A stretch of DNA of 64,000 bases from NCBI RefSeq assembly GCF_003852235.1, contig NZ_CP027732.1:1674001-1738000 (forward strand). Direction: 5' to 3'. The stretch comes from Pseudomonas sp. R4-35-07. GTDB lineage: Bacteria; Pseudomonadota; Gammaproteobacteria; Pseudomonadales; Pseudomonadaceae. Below are positions 7,445-15,861 of the stretch, piece by piece (positions within the stretch are counted from its first letter, which is position 1; every line of letters starts with the position of its first letter). The notes beneath the pieces are model-generated. The model worked only from the letters and a program-made list of their open reading frames with translations. It was not told the origin of the DNA and did no database searches. Position numbers and translations under genes: made by a program.

Positions 7445-9331
7445 TCAAAGTTCCGCGTCGGCGGTCCACTCGATTTGTAGGGTATAGCCAGGAATGGACC
7501 CAGCCGGCGGCACGCATGAAAGCGAAAAGCCTGTTGCCCATAAGCTCTGGATATTCGTGGATGTGCAGGGTTTGACGGAGGACTGCGCCCAGATCTCCGA
7601 CGAGCTCTCACCAGGTGAAAACAATTTCAGCGTAGGAACGACGCGTTTTACTTCCCGGAAGTCCATACGCAAGGCTGACTGCGAGGCCTGTGCTGCTGCG
7701 GACTGCGTGAAGGTGGCAATACAGGTCGACGGACCGTTGTTCGATTTCAGGGGGTGATCCTGCAGGAAAGACTTTTCGAAGTAGCGCAGGCATGCGCGGT
7801 ACTCCTCCTGGTGCGTCCTGTAATCGTATGGAGTCGCCACGCTGCCGGACTCGATCTGAACGTTGGTAATGTCCGTGTAGTGGGCACCCGTGCCCCAGCT
7901 GGCAAAGATAACTTCCAGGAAGTCGTTCGCAACGCCCTTGTTCTTGTTCACCACGCCGCCCAGGTCGAGGGTCACGACGTATTTTTTGTATACCGTCGTC
8001 AACTCCACTGAGGTGCCCACATCGACGTTCGGCTCGGTTGAGTTCACCCCGAAGTTCTGGCGAAGAATCACCGCACACGTATGTGGAACGCTGGTTTTCA
8101 TATAAAACGAGACGGTGACCTTCCCGCCGGCCAGTGTTTCGACGTTCTCGATACGCTGACTGAGGTTCCAGCCCTGGCCTTCACCCTGGCGCGAAAGTCT
8201 CAAGGCAAACTTTGCCTCGTTGATATTGGCATCCTGCTCGAGTGGCAGCTGGCTCCAATTGCAGGTGGCGTTTTTTGGGCTGTAAATCATCCAGCGGTCC
8301 GGGCCGAACGTGCTTTCGGGGTCGCCATTGGCTTTGCCAACAACGCCTGACTTGCCCCGCTGCCAAATCTGGAAGGCACCGTTGATCAACCGGTTCTTGC
8401 GGAATACGTGCACCGGGAACTGCTGGAGTGGACTCTCGATCTGGTTGCGCACTGTCTCGGTGTTCGCCACCCGCTTCGATCGGTCATTAACCGGCGGGGT
8501 CGGGGCGTTCTGCCCACCTGCCCATTGAAACGAGAGAGGCGTGGTGCCCAACACAATCGGCGCGTCAGTGACCAGCTGCCAGAGCGTGTCGCCATTGGCG
8601 GCGCCGCGCTCAACGTGAACCAACAAACCGGGTGTCACCTCCGCGCCGATATCGGCATCCGCAGTACGGGTCCAGATTTCTGCAGTGGTGAGGTATAAGC
8701 CATTGTCTTTGCCCTGGGCCTGGTCCTTCACCAACACCCGAGAGCCCACTGGCACTGCTACGCCGTCAATTGTCTGCGCACCGGCCAGGACGATAGGGCC
8801 GGTGGTCGCTACCAGCACTGACTGTTTCACATCCTGCTGATTGAGCGCTTCAGCGATGGACTCTGTAACGAACTTGCGTGTGGCGAGCACAACGGCCGGG
8901 TCGATCATCAACACCACATTGGCGGCACTGGAGACGATGAAATTCATGCGGACCACCTGCGTCCGGCCCGAGTTCTGCGACATCAGCGGCTTATAGCTGG
9001 GGGCGCAGTTCGCCACGGCAACCAGGTCGCCGTCACCGTCGTACAGCCCGATCTCCCGAATCCACCAGCCCCCCTCATCAGCGGGGATGACCTGCTCGGC
9101 GATGAGGATATTGGTGTTGGCAGGATCAATCGACAGCTTGTTCAACGGCCGGCGGCGGCGCTCGTTGATCAGCTTTTTCTGGGTCCGGTCGGGGGTTGGG
9201 TCGGTGCCGTTCGCATCGCCGACGCCCATTTCGGTGAGTTTCCAGGGAATGCCCAGCGCGTCCGCATTGGCCTGTTTCGCCTCACCAACCGCCGTGAGAA
9301 TCGCGAAAAACTGAGAGTTGTGATCGATCAT
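7445..9331 (-). CDS. Phage tail fibre protein (P2 gpH-like)
   Basis: A 628-residue tail fibre. The N-terminus (MIDHNSQFFAILTAVGEAKQ through EGGWWIREIGLYDGDGDLVA) is the conserved baseplate-attachment domain of P2-type and Mu-type fibres. Next comes a central GAQTIDGVAVPVGSRVLVKDQ segment, a fold often seen in fibres, and a distal part (GAFQIWQRGKSG; FGPDRWMIY) resembling a carbohydrate-binding-like domain, which presumably decides host range. The start at 9331 overlaps the gpI stop by 4 bp. The gene looks complete, but the accessory gene after it is cut. Confidence 0.9.
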   Translation of the reverse strand: MIDHNSQFFAILTAVGEAKQANADALGIPWKLTEMGVGDANGTDPTPDRTQKKLINERRRRPLNKLSIDPANTNILIAEQVIPADEGGWWIREIGLYDGDGDLVAVANCAPSYKPLMSQNSGRTQVVRMNFIVSSAANVVLMIDPAVVLATRKFVTESIAEALNQQDVKQSVLVATTGPIVLAGAQTIDGVAVPVGSRVLVKDQAQGKDNGLYLTTAEIWTRTADADIGAEVTPGLLVHVERGAANGDTLWQLVTDAPIVLGTTPLSFQWAGGQNAPTPPVNDRSKRVANTETVRNQIESPLQQFPVHVFRKNRLINGAFQIWQRGKSGVVGKANGDPESTFGPDRWMIYSPKNATCNWSQLPLEQDANINEAKFALRLSRQGEGQGWNLSQRIENVETLAGGKVTVSFYMKTSVPHTCAVILRQNFGVNSTEPNVDVGTSVELTTVYKKYVVTLDLGGVVNKNKGVANDFLEVIFASWGTGAHYTDITNVQIESGSVATPYDYRTHQEEYRACLRYFEKSFLQDHPLKSNNGPSTCIATFTQSAAAQASQSALRMDFREVKRVVPTLKLFSPGESSSEIWAQSSVKPCTSTNIQSLWATGFSLSCVPPAGSIPGYTLQIEWTADAEL

Positions 9332-10029
9332 GGGTAGATGTCCAGTGTGTCGATGGAGTGTTCCCGGCCAGCGGCGCCGATGTAGCACGTAAGGTTGATG
9401 AGCCCTGGTACTGGCGGATAAATGTCGAGGGTGTCGATGGTGTGCTCGCGCCCCGGTGCGCGGATTACGCCCGTGGTGACGATGTCGCGAAGAACCGGCG
9501 GATAGACGTCGATCTCATCGCCGTCGTAAGTGCTGGCGAAAATGTTGATGCCACCGGTGGTTTCGAGGCTGATGGCCAGGCCGGTCAGGTGGCGCGTAAC
9601 TGGCCTGGCGTCGTCAATGAGCCAGGTCAGCTCCTGATACATCTCCTCGGTAATGCCGGTTTCCAGCACACCCACCTTGATGGCGAATGTGCCAGGTACG
9701 CCGTTCGGCGTGGTTTGCCACCACTCCAGCACCTCGATCAGGTAGCCGAGTGGCTCCACCACACGGCGCAAAGCGCCGATGGTGCCTTTGCGCGAGTGGA
9801 CGTAATGGGAGGAACGGATTGCCGCGCGTTTCGCAGCCTCGGTCCACTTGCTGTCCCAGCGATCAACCGAGAAAGCCCACGCCAGATAGGGCAACAGGTC
9901 CACAGGGCAGGTGTCCGGGTTGCAGAGCTGTCGCAGGGGGATCGGCACGCGCTGGATCTGCGCAAGTGCCTGCGCCGCCTGGCGCTCCAGCGGTGTAGCG
10001 TTTCCGGGTAGCAGCTGCTGAGCACCCAT
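9328..10029 (-). CDS. Phage tail protein I (P2 gpI-like)
   Basis: A 233-residue baseplate wedge component. The family signature LLPGNATPLERQAAQ and YLAWAFSVDRWDSKWTE is clear, followed by RKGTIGALRRVVEPLGY. The start at 10029 overlaps the gpJ stop (TAATG). The C-terminus holds an extra internal repeat: a DIYPPV segment after GREHTIDTL, then GREHSIDTLDIYP again at the very end, about 35 residues apart. This repeat lies outside the conserved domain. Confidence 0.92.
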   Translation of the reverse strand: MGAQQLLPGNATPLERQAAQALAQIQRVPIPLRQLCNPDTCPVDLLPYLAWAFSVDRWDSKWTEAAKRAAIRSSHYVHSRKGTIGALRRVVEPLGYLIEVLEWWQTTPNGVPGTFAIKVGVLETGITEEMYQELTWLIDDARPVTRHLTGLAISLETTGGINIFASTYDGDEIDVYPPVLRDIVTTGVIRAPGREHTIDTLDIYPPVPGLINLTCYIGAAGREHSIDTLDIYP

Positions 10030-10940
10030 TACTCGGCGCCTCGGCTCAGTGTGATGCGGGTGCAAAAAGGCGCTTGAGCCTTAGTCGCGACAATGTCCAC
10101 CCAGCCTTCCAGTTCGACCTTGCGCACGCCCTCGACGTGCAGAGCGGCGTGCAGGGCCGATTCGGAGACCTCCATGCCCAGGCGACGGCGCTGATGAACG
10201 TAGGCCAGCAGACGCTGTTCGGCAGCAGCCAAGATAGGTTCCGACTCCGGCCCGCTCGATAGCAGGTAGAGTTTGGCCTTGACCTGGTAATTCAGAATCT
10301 GCGCGCCCTGAACGGTGAGACGGTCGGCCACCGGCCGGCGGTCATCGTCGCTTAGGTAAGCGTTGACGACGGCAAGCAGGTCGGGGGGCGCCGTACCATT
10401 GCCCAGCAATGACTGAACCGTGACCACGGCGACGGCAGGCGAGGGGCTTTCGGCGGTGGCATCGGCCACGCGACCATCCGCGGCCCTGGCGTGAAAGATG
10501 TAGCTGTTGCGCGGGCCGGCGGTGCTCAAACCTTCCCAGGCCATTTGCGCACGCTCGCGCAGGCTATCGTCGCCCTCCATAAGCTTCGGAATCGGCGGCA
10601 CAGCGTTGGCTTTGCCTTCCTGAATCACCAGGCGCTTGACGTTGAAGTTTGCGGCTAACTGCTCCAGGTCAGTGCCGCGCGCGGTGGCGAGCAGGTTGGC
10701 AAGCGACGCTTCGTTGACCCGCTGACGCCACACGGTTTCCCGGTATACGTTTTCCTGGAGCAGCTTGGTCAGTGGCTCCGACTCGATCTCCAGACGGGCC
10801 GCGATTTGGGCCTGCTCGTCGGCCGGCCATAGGCTGATCATGTACGCCTTCCGCTCAGCCAGGATCTGTTCGAAGTCGATTTGCTCGACAATCTGCGGCG
10901 GCGGCAGTTGGCTGAGGTCGATGGCAGCAAAACTGTTCAT
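10029..10940 (-). CDS. Baseplate assembly protein J (P2 gpJ-like)
   Basis: A 303-residue baseplate wedge protein. It has the expected opening (FAAIDLSQLPPPQIVEQIDF; ILAERKAYMISLWPADEQ), the ATARGTDLEQLAANFNVKR block, and the PRNSYIFHARAADGRVADAT block typical of the gpJ/gp47 family. It overlaps gpW by 4 bp and gpI by 3 bp in the order W-J-I found in P2. It is complete. Confidence 0.94.
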   Translation of the reverse strand: MNSFAAIDLSQLPPPQIVEQIDFEQILAERKAYMISLWPADEQAQIAARLEIESEPLTKLLQENVYRETVWRQRVNEASLANLLATARGTDLEQLAANFNVKRLVIQEGKANAVPPIPKLMEGDDSLRERAQMAWEGLSTAGPRNSYIFHARAADGRVADATAESPSPAVAVVTVQSLLGNGTAPPDLLAVVNAYLSDDDRRPVADRLTVQGAQILNYQVKAKLYLLSSGPESEPILAAAEQRLLAYVHQRRRLGMEVSESALHAALHVEGVRKVELEGWVDIVATKAQAPFCTRITLSRGAE

Positions 10941-11281
10941 ACACTGCCCCCTAGCTGCAGCGGTACGCTGAGGCTCAGCGGCTCATTGGTATCCACCACG
11001 GTGCCCTCCAGATCGATCGAGGCCTGGCCCTGCATGTTCGCGCCTGCGAACTGCACGCGGCTCAAGCTGATGCGGGTTTCCCAGCGCATAAGGGCCATGA
11101 CCGTGGCTGCATAAACCCGCAGGCGGTTGACGTCGTTGAATGGGTGGTCGACCAGCTCGGGCACCAGGCTGCCGTATTCGCGGCGCATTACACGCGTGCC
11201 TATGCGTGTGGTCAGAATGTCGGTGATCGACTGGCTGATAAGCTCGCGCTCGCTGATGGCGCCGCCGGTATGTCGGTTCAT
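10937..11281 (-). CDS. Baseplate assembly protein W (GpW/gp25 family)
   Basis: A 114-residue gp25-like baseplate protein. Typical segments are SITDILTTRIGTRVMRREYG and LVPELVDHPFNDVNRLRVYA. It overlaps gpV upstream by 4 bp and gpJ downstream by 4 bp. In contractile tails it helps start sheath assembly around the baseplate. No sheath gene remains in this element. Confidence 0.93.
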   Translation of the reverse strand: MNRHTGGAISERELISQSITDILTTRIGTRVMRREYGSLVPELVDHPFNDVNRLRVYAATVMALMRWETRISLSRVQFAGANMQGQASIDLEGTVVDTNEPLSLSVPLQLGGSV

Positions 11282-11856
11282 GATGGGATGGGCACCCCGG
11301 ACTGCTCGCTGCCGGCCTTGACGCCGGTGTGCGGGTGTTTGACCAGGCTGACGCCGGCTGCGACCACGTCAATCGACACGTCAACCCGACCGGTGACGGT
11401 CTGATTCCCGGTTTGGATGTAGTCGCCCTGGTGCGTTATGTCGCCGACCAGGTTGATGCCACCCTTGCTGATCAGGTTGGTTGTACCGCCGTCGACCAGC
11501 GTGGCGTTGAGGTGGTGGGCCACGCTGTCGTATTCGATCACCGTGCCGTCGGCGTAGGTACGACGGTGCAGGCCAGGGCGGTTGCCGTTGGCCGGGATGT
11601 GGTCACTGAATACGCCAGTCACGGCGATGCCGTTGGCGAGCTGGCCGGATGGGCTGAATAGCATCACCTGCTCGCCCAGGGTGGGCGGGTCCCACTCGCG
11701 GTCGGCCCCGGCGCGCAACGCGAGCCATGGTAGCCAGGCGGTGGTCAGCGTTCCGGTTTTTACCTGCACGCGCGGGGGCTCCATCTGCACGGCGGCGATG
11801 ACGCCGAAGCGGATGAGGTTTTCGAGCAGGCGGGCGAGGGCGGCTAAGTCGTTCAT
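11278..11856 (-). CDS. Baseplate spike protein V (P2 gpV-like)
   Basis: A 192-residue membrane-piercing spike. An N-terminal OB-like part (RFGVIAAVQMEPPRVQVKTG; LPWLALRAGADREWDPPTLG; EQVMLFSPSGQLANGIAVTG) is followed by a beta-helix with repeated VDGG/GGIN/GNQTVTG turns. The end has an HPHTGV motif like the metal-binding HxH tips of spike proteins. It is the first gene of the V-W-J-I run; about 60 bp separate it from gpS. Confidence 0.92.
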   Translation of the reverse strand: MNDLAALARLLENLIRFGVIAAVQMEPPRVQVKTGTLTTAWLPWLALRAGADREWDPPTLGEQVMLFSPSGQLANGIAVTGVFSDHIPANGNRPGLHRRTYADGTVIEYDSVAHHLNATLVDGGTTNLISKGGINLVGDITHQGDYIQTGNQTVTGRVDVSIDVVAAGVSLVKHPHTGVKAGSEQSGVPIPS

Positions 11857-11917
11857 GGCGCCGATGGTGGCGCCACGCGCGTGCGGGCGCAGCTTCGGCG
11901 CCTTGTAGGAAGGGGGG

Positions 11918-12376
11918 TTACAGTGTCAGGTGGGTCAATAAGCTGTCGCGGATCAAATCGAGGTCTTCGTCCGTAAAGCCCAGTAACTCGCGTTGTTCGT
12001 AGCGTACTTCGGGCGCGTCGCGCTCTGCGCGGTCCTTTAAACCGAGTTGGTGAACTCTGGCGATCCGGGCAATGCGCCCTGTGAAACTAACGATAGCGGC
12101 GTCGCTATCGCCTCGAGCTTTCATGTAGGTCGCGGTGCGCAGCTTTTTGAACATCTCAACTTTGCGCCGGATGCGGCCTTGCTTGCCGCGCAAGTCGCGC
12201 TTTTTCCGGGGTGCGAACTTGCTACCATCCGGGTTTTGCTGCATCAGCACACGCTTCTGCTGGCTACGCCGCAGGTCCTGAGCGATGGAGCGGGCGAGTT
12301 GATTGCGGGCTGCTGGCTGCAGTTGATCCAGCAGTCCGGACGCCCAGGTCTCAAGCGCTTCCAGCTTATTTGTCAT
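11918..12376 (-). CDS. Tail completion / virion morphogenesis protein S (P2 gpS-like)
   Basis: A 152-residue protein with the family pattern LETWASGLLDQLQPAARNQL and RSIAQDLRRSQQKRV, then QNPDGSKFAPRKKRD. It is basic in the middle. The start at 12376 lies inside the end of gpR, giving an 11-bp overlap, as expected for the R-S pair. It acts at the head-proximal end of the tail. It is complete. Confidence 0.9.
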   Translation of the reverse strand: MTNKLEALETWASGLLDQLQPAARNQLARSIAQDLRRSQQKRVLMQQNPDGSKFAPRKKRDLRGKQGRIRRKVEMFKKLRTATYMKARGDSDAAIVSFTGRIARIARVHQLGLKDRAERDAPEVRYEQRELLGFTDEDLDLIRDSLLTHLTL

Positions 12377-12848
12377 CGGGGACCATCCATTCGCTGGCGT
12401 TGCCTTGGGAACCCGGTATCCAATTCGGATCGAGATAACCCGCCACTCGTTGTGGCTCACCGACATGGCGAACAGTGGTCTTACCTTGCTCATCCGTGCC
12501 TACCACCACCCGTTCCGTTAGGCGCAATGTAAGGCCGAGATCCACTTTTTCTTTGTCGAGAATGTCGGCTTCGAACTGAATACCGTTCTGCATTTTTTCG
12601 TAGTTTTCCAGCAGCTCCGGTTGGTTGATGCTGATCCACCCCAGTACGGGCAGCATCACACTGTCAGGATGCCCCGCGAAGGCGGTCAAGATGATCTGCA
12701 AATCGTAGCTGTACTCAAAGGAAAGGCTCGCCGCAGCCGTGCAGCGGACCTTGCCGTTGTCGATGAAGATCAGCAACAGGTCCGGGTTGTGTTTCAGCTC
12801 GGCAACGGTAGCCAACAGGTGAGCGCGCAGGCTCTCATGCTTGTTCAT
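12366..12848 (-). CDS. Tail completion protein R (P2 gpR-like)
   Basis: A 160-residue tail completion protein starting MNKHESLRAHLLATVAELKH. The FIDNGKVRCTAAASLSFEYS and LILTAFAG-like segments match the gpR family. The start at 12848 overlaps the Rz1-like gene by 4 bp. It works with gpS in tail assembly and head joining. Confidence 0.9.
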   Translation of the reverse strand: MNKHESLRAHLLATVAELKHNPDLLLIFIDNGKVRCTAAASLSFEYSYDLQIILTAFAGHPDSVMLPVLGWISINQPELLENYEKMQNGIQFEADILDKEKVDLGLTLRLTERVVVGTDEQGKTTVRHVGEPQRVAGYLDPNWIPGSQGNASEWMVPDDK

Positions 12849-13102
12849 GGATGGGCCTGCTGGTGTTTGTAGACCATGTCGACCTGGGCGGCGCAATCGG
12901 CCCAGGCGGCTTCGGCGCGGTCTTCGTCGGTGAGCAGGTCACCGTTAGCGGCTGGGCTTGTCGCTGGCAGTTGGCACGGCACCACGGCCGGACAGCCAGT
13001 CACGGTAAGCTGCGGCGCCGGTGAGGGCGGGGCGCTCGCGCAGCCGGCGAGCAGCGTCAGGCAGAGGCTGAACAGCCCAGTTGCGTAGTTCGTCGTTCTC
13101 AC
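12845..13102 (-). CDS. Outer-membrane spanin Rz1 / LysC-like lipoprotein, nested in Rz
   Basis: An 85-residue lipoprotein whose first half lies in another frame inside the Rz-like gene, the classic Rz/Rz1 nesting. The signal peptide ends in the lipobox LLAGC with Cys21. The mature part is Pro-rich (SAPPSPAPQL), as in Rz1. With Rz it would bridge the inner and outer membranes and disrupt the outer membrane at lysis. The C-terminal half extends past Rz toward gpR, longer than lambda Rz1 but usual in P2-like phages. Confidence 0.85.
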   Translation of the reverse strand: MRTTNYATGLFSLCLTLLAGCASAPPSPAPQLTVTGCPAVVPCQLPATSPAANGDLLTDEDRAEAAWADCAAQVDMVYKHQQAHP

Positions 13103-13388
13103 GTTTCAGTTCCTCTATGGTTCGCGCGCGCTTGGCCAGAGCCTGGCGCAGCTGGTCCTGCTGGGCGCGCAGAGCGGACTGGCTTTCGCGTTCCTGCTGC
13201 AGGGTGGTGGTGAGAGTGTTGACGGTGGCCAGGTTACGGTTCGCGTCTTCGCGGGCTGTTTTGGCGGCGTCATTTGCCCGCGCGGTTTTTTCCTCGGCGG
13301 CGTCTATGCGCTGTTGCTGGCCCCAGATCAGCAGCGCCAGGGCACCGAGCAGCGCAATGCCGTACAGAGCCTGGCGCAGGGTGCTCAC
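12945..13388 (-). CDS. Inner-membrane spanin Rz / LysB-like
   Basis: A 147-residue i-spanin. An N-terminal membrane anchor (ALYGIALLGALALLIWG, residues about 7-23) is followed by a long Ala/Glu/Gln-rich coiled coil (about residues 30-105) and a C-terminal part, LRERPALTGAAAYRDWLSGR, typical of LysB. It overlaps the small gene upstream by 4 bp and contains the start of Rz1 in another frame. Confidence 0.88.
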   Translation of the reverse strand: MSTLRQALYGIALLGALALLIWGQQQRIDAAEEKTARANDAAKTAREDANRNLATVNTLTTTLQQERESQSALRAQQDQLRQALAKRARTIEELKRENDELRNWAVQPLPDAARRLRERPALTGAAAYRDWLSGRGAVPTASDKPSR

Positions 13389-13588
13389 GCCCGGTACCAG
13401 CCGAGTTTGTTCATGGCAGCGGTGTCGAGCTGTTTAATCGGGCCGCGCACGATTACTGCCCTTGCGTTGTTCATCAGCTGGATGCACTCGGCCAGCCGCA
13501 CCATGTCTTCCTGTTCGGTCGATTCCGGCACCACCAAAAGGTCACCGTCCTGCACCCTCAGTTTTTGAACCGCTTCGAAGTCGATCAT
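13385..13588 (-). CDS. Small lysis-cassette protein, unknown
   Basis: A 67-residue protein starting MIDFEAVQKLRVQDGDLLVV. It sits between the endolysin and Rz with 4-bp overlaps on both sides, so it is certainly translated as part of the lysis cassette. It has no membrane segment. I recall similar small genes at this position in Pseudomonas P2-like prophages but know no function. Confidence 0.75.
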   Translation of the reverse strand: MIDFEAVQKLRVQDGDLLVVPESTEQEDMVRLAECIQLMNNARAVIVRGPIKQLDTAAMNKLGWYRA

Positions 13589-14430
13589 GCCGCCACCCCT
13601 TTCCCGCACTCGCAGCTGGCGTGCCGCTCATAGGCTCGCTGAAGCTTGGTGTCGTAGAGGTTGCGCAGATAGTCCGGCCCGTTGTAGAGACGTGCAAACT
13701 CGGCCCATTTGCGGGCCTTTAAAGCCTTGTGCAGCACCGGGTCCGTCTCGATGAAGCGAGTGAAGGCGTCGAATTGCTGCGATTCGCCGGCGCTCATTGC
13801 CGCCACAAAGTCCTGAACGCTGGCGTAGCCAAGACGTTGCCAGTGGTAGCCCATGATTTGAAAGGCGCCCCAGGACGCCGATTCCAGTGCGGCCGTGTCG
13901 TCGATCTGGCGGGCCATGGCCAGGCGTTGGTGCTCGGCGGTACCGCCGATGTAACCACCGGCCTTCGGGTTGACCAGGGCGGGATTCGTCGCAGCAAGTT
14001 CATCGGCGTGACGCTTGATCTGCGCCGGGTCATCACCGGTGTGTCGAACCTTCGCGAGCTGTCGGTACATGACGTGCCGTTCGAACAGGATCACCGGCTT
14101 GCCGTTTTCCAGGAAGCCTTTGCCTTTCGATTCCACTTCGTTGACGGCGTAGATAGTCGCCAGCGGCACGCCGAGGCGTTCAGCAGCGGTTACCAGGTCG
14201 TGGTTGCGCAGCAGTTGGGCACAGTCGCCGCCTGCCAGGCTGGATTGGGTCTTGGTACCGGCAACGCCATCGGCTACCAAGCCAACTTTCAACTGGTAGG
14301 CGCGTACGGCGATCTCGGTGGCGTCACCGTAGTGACCGTCCGGCACCAGGTTGGCACCGTACCTGTTGAGGTTTTTTTGCAGAATCAGCACCGCCTGTGA
14401 GCGGTCGCCGTGGCGAAGGGTGGTGGTCAT
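13585..14430 (-). CDS. Endolysin, N-acetylmuramidase with peptidoglycan-binding domain
   Basis: A 281-residue lysis enzyme. Residues about 5-70 form a peptidoglycan-binding_1 domain (HGDRSQAVLILQKNLNRYG; DGHYGDATEIAVRAYQ; VGLVADGVAGTKTQSSL). Residues about 90-270 match the N-acetylmuramidase family (YAVNEVESKGKGFLENGKP with the probable catalytic Glu; VILFERHVMYRQL; SWGAFQIMGYHWQ). The start at 14430 overlaps the holin by 4 bp. There is no signal peptide, so it needs the holin for release. Confidence 0.92.
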   Translation of the reverse strand: MTTTLRHGDRSQAVLILQKNLNRYGANLVPDGHYGDATEIAVRAYQLKVGLVADGVAGTKTQSSLAGGDCAQLLRNHDLVTAAERLGVPLATIYAVNEVESKGKGFLENGKPVILFERHVMYRQLAKVRHTGDDPAQIKRHADELAATNPALVNPKAGGYIGGTAEHQRLAMARQIDDTAALESASWGAFQIMGYHWQRLGYASVQDFVAAMSAGESQQFDAFTRFIETDPVLHKALKARKWAEFARLYNGPDYLRNLYDTKLQRAYERHASCECGKGVAA

Positions 14431-14705
14431 GAACTGGGCCTCAACAGGGCGGCGACGTTGCCGCGTGAACGGAAAATCAGGATGCAGAGCAGCACGATGG
14501 ACGAGGCCTGGCCGAGGCTCGTGGGCTGGCGCTCCAGCAGGATTTCCAGACCGCAGATGCACAGCACGGCACCAAAAAGGCTTGCAAGAAGAGAGATGCT
14601 GCGCCGGTACCGGGCATCGCCTCGGGTGTAGCAGGCCAGGCGCAATGCACTCAGCAGGTACGCGATTGCCGTGACCAACTGCACGGCCAGTTCGATGTTC
14701 GGCAT
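14427..14705 (-). CDS. Phage holin family protein
   Basis: A 92-residue protein with hydrophobic segments at LVTAIAYLLSALRLA, ISLLASLFGAVLCICGLEIL and ASSIVLLCILIFR, typical of class I-like phage holins. It should form the inner-membrane hole that releases the endolysin. The ATG at 14705 is preferred because GGGGGTG precedes it; a GTG at 14714 is also in frame. It directly follows another small membrane protein and precedes the endolysin. Confidence 0.82.
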   Translation of the reverse strand: MPNIELAVQLVTAIAYLLSALRLACYTRGDARYRRSISLLASLFGAVLCICGLEILLERQPTSLGQASSIVLLCILIFRSRGNVAALLRPSS

Positions 14706-14706
14706 A

Positions 14707-15060
14707 TCAGGCACCCCCTCGGATTCGACGCCAGATGTCCCAGATATCCGCCTTTTCTACCCACACCATCAGTTTGATGCTGATCGGGATGACCACCAGG
14801 GCACAGATAAACGCGCTGCCGCCGCTGGTGATGAACGGGATTGCTTTCAACGCCATAGGTGCGAACAGATAGCCCACCCCAGCGGAGAGGATCAGGGAGC
14901 CCAGGCGCTGCCAGACCTTGAGGTCGCGCTTAAGACTGGTCACCAGCCATGCGCCGAGGATCGCGCCGAATAGCGCTCCGTCGTCGATCACGGGGGTAAC
15001 GGTGGACAGGCCCAAGCCAATGAGCAGGCCGGACACAACGCTGGAAGTCGGATCAGCCAT
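14707..15060 (-). CDS. Putative holin / membrane protein of the lysis cassette
   Basis: A 117-residue protein with three or four membrane segments (SGLLIGLGLSTVTPVI; ALFGAILGAWLVTSL; LGSLILSAGVGYLFAPMAL; GGSAFICALVVIPISIKLMV). It ends with WDIWRRIRGGA. It is the first gene of the lysis cassette after gpX. Two adjacent small membrane proteins suggest a holin plus an antiholin or second holin; which is which cannot be told. Confidence 0.75.
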   Translation of the reverse strand: MADPTSSVVSGLLIGLGLSTVTPVIDDGALFGAILGAWLVTSLKRDLKVWQRLGSLILSAGVGYLFAPMALKAIPFITSGGSAFICALVVIPISIKLMVWVEKADIWDIWRRIRGGA

Positions 15061-15087
15061 GGTGTGGGTTTCCTTGGTAGCAGTGGG

Positions 15088-15300
15088 TCAGTCCCATAGG
15101 TTCACCATCTGCCGTTGGGGCGCGCTGGTTTGGGCTTCGGGCATGTTGATGACGAGGCCTTGCGGCAGGACGGGGCCGTAATCGGCCAGGCCGGGGTTCG
15201 CCTGCAGCACCGCTTCGGTAACGCCCGCGGTTCGGCCGTAATACCGCCAGCACAGGGCGTCGACGGTGTCGTTTTGATTGGCGCGGACGGCGACGGCCAT
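15088..15300 (-). CDS. Tail protein X (P2 gpX-like, LysM-type)
   Basis: A 70-residue protein with the gpX signature NQNDTVDALCWRYYGRTAGV and VLQANPGLADYGPVLPQGL, a compact LysM-like fold. It overlaps the gpL stop by one base. It is required for tail formation in P2. Confidence 0.92.
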   Translation of the reverse strand: MAVAVRANQNDTVDALCWRYYGRTAGVTEAVLQANPGLADYGPVLPQGLVINMPEAQTSAPQRQMVNLWD

Positions 15301-15761
15301 CAGATCAGCTCCACGGTGGTGCGGCTTTTTTCGAGAAAGTCACGCACCGCCCAACGCAGATCGCGGCGGTAGTCATCGATGGTAGGTGCGACCTCTTCGG
15401 CCTTGTTGTTGCCGGTGTTGGTGGCGCTGTAGTCACGAAAGCGCTCGCAGACTTCGGCGCCGGTACCGGCCTCGATCGCGCGGCGGTAGAGGTGAGCCTT
15501 TACCGATACGTCTTTGATCCGATCACCTGGTACAGCGTCCAACGTGGCGTAACCAGCTGCCTGTTGAGCTGCTCGCCAGTCACTCAGCTCGCGGTTGAGG
15601 TTGATAGCGGCAGAGATCACGGCGGTTTCCAAGCGGGCTGGGGTGACGCTGGCGTCGATGCGCAGGGTGGCGCGCAGGCTATCCAGGTCAATCGACGGCC
15701 AGAACGGGTCGGTGTTGATGTGGCCGCTGGCAACGGTGCCGCTGGCTACAAATGCGCTCAT
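15300..15761 (-). CDS. Head completion protein L (P2 gpL-like)
   Basis: A 153-residue head completion/stabilisation protein: PFWPSIDLDSLRATLRIDAS, then AVISAAINLNRELSDWRA and DRIKDVSVKAHLYRRAIEAG, as in the gpL family. It closes the capsid after packaging. About 100 bp separate it from gpM. Confidence 0.92.
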   Translation of the reverse strand: MSAFVASGTVASGHINTDPFWPSIDLDSLRATLRIDASVTPARLETAVISAAINLNRELSDWRAAQQAAGYATLDAVPGDRIKDVSVKAHLYRRAIEAGTGAEVCERFRDYSATNTGNNKAEEVAPTIDDYRRDLRWAVRDFLEKSRTTVELI

Positions 15762-15861
15762 GAGACTGCACTCGAAAATAGGTCGCCGGTGGTCGGGGCT
15801 TCACGTTCAGGAGGAGCGGCCTGGCCGATCCGCCCCGAGCCGGCGGGGTGCGTGGGGACGC

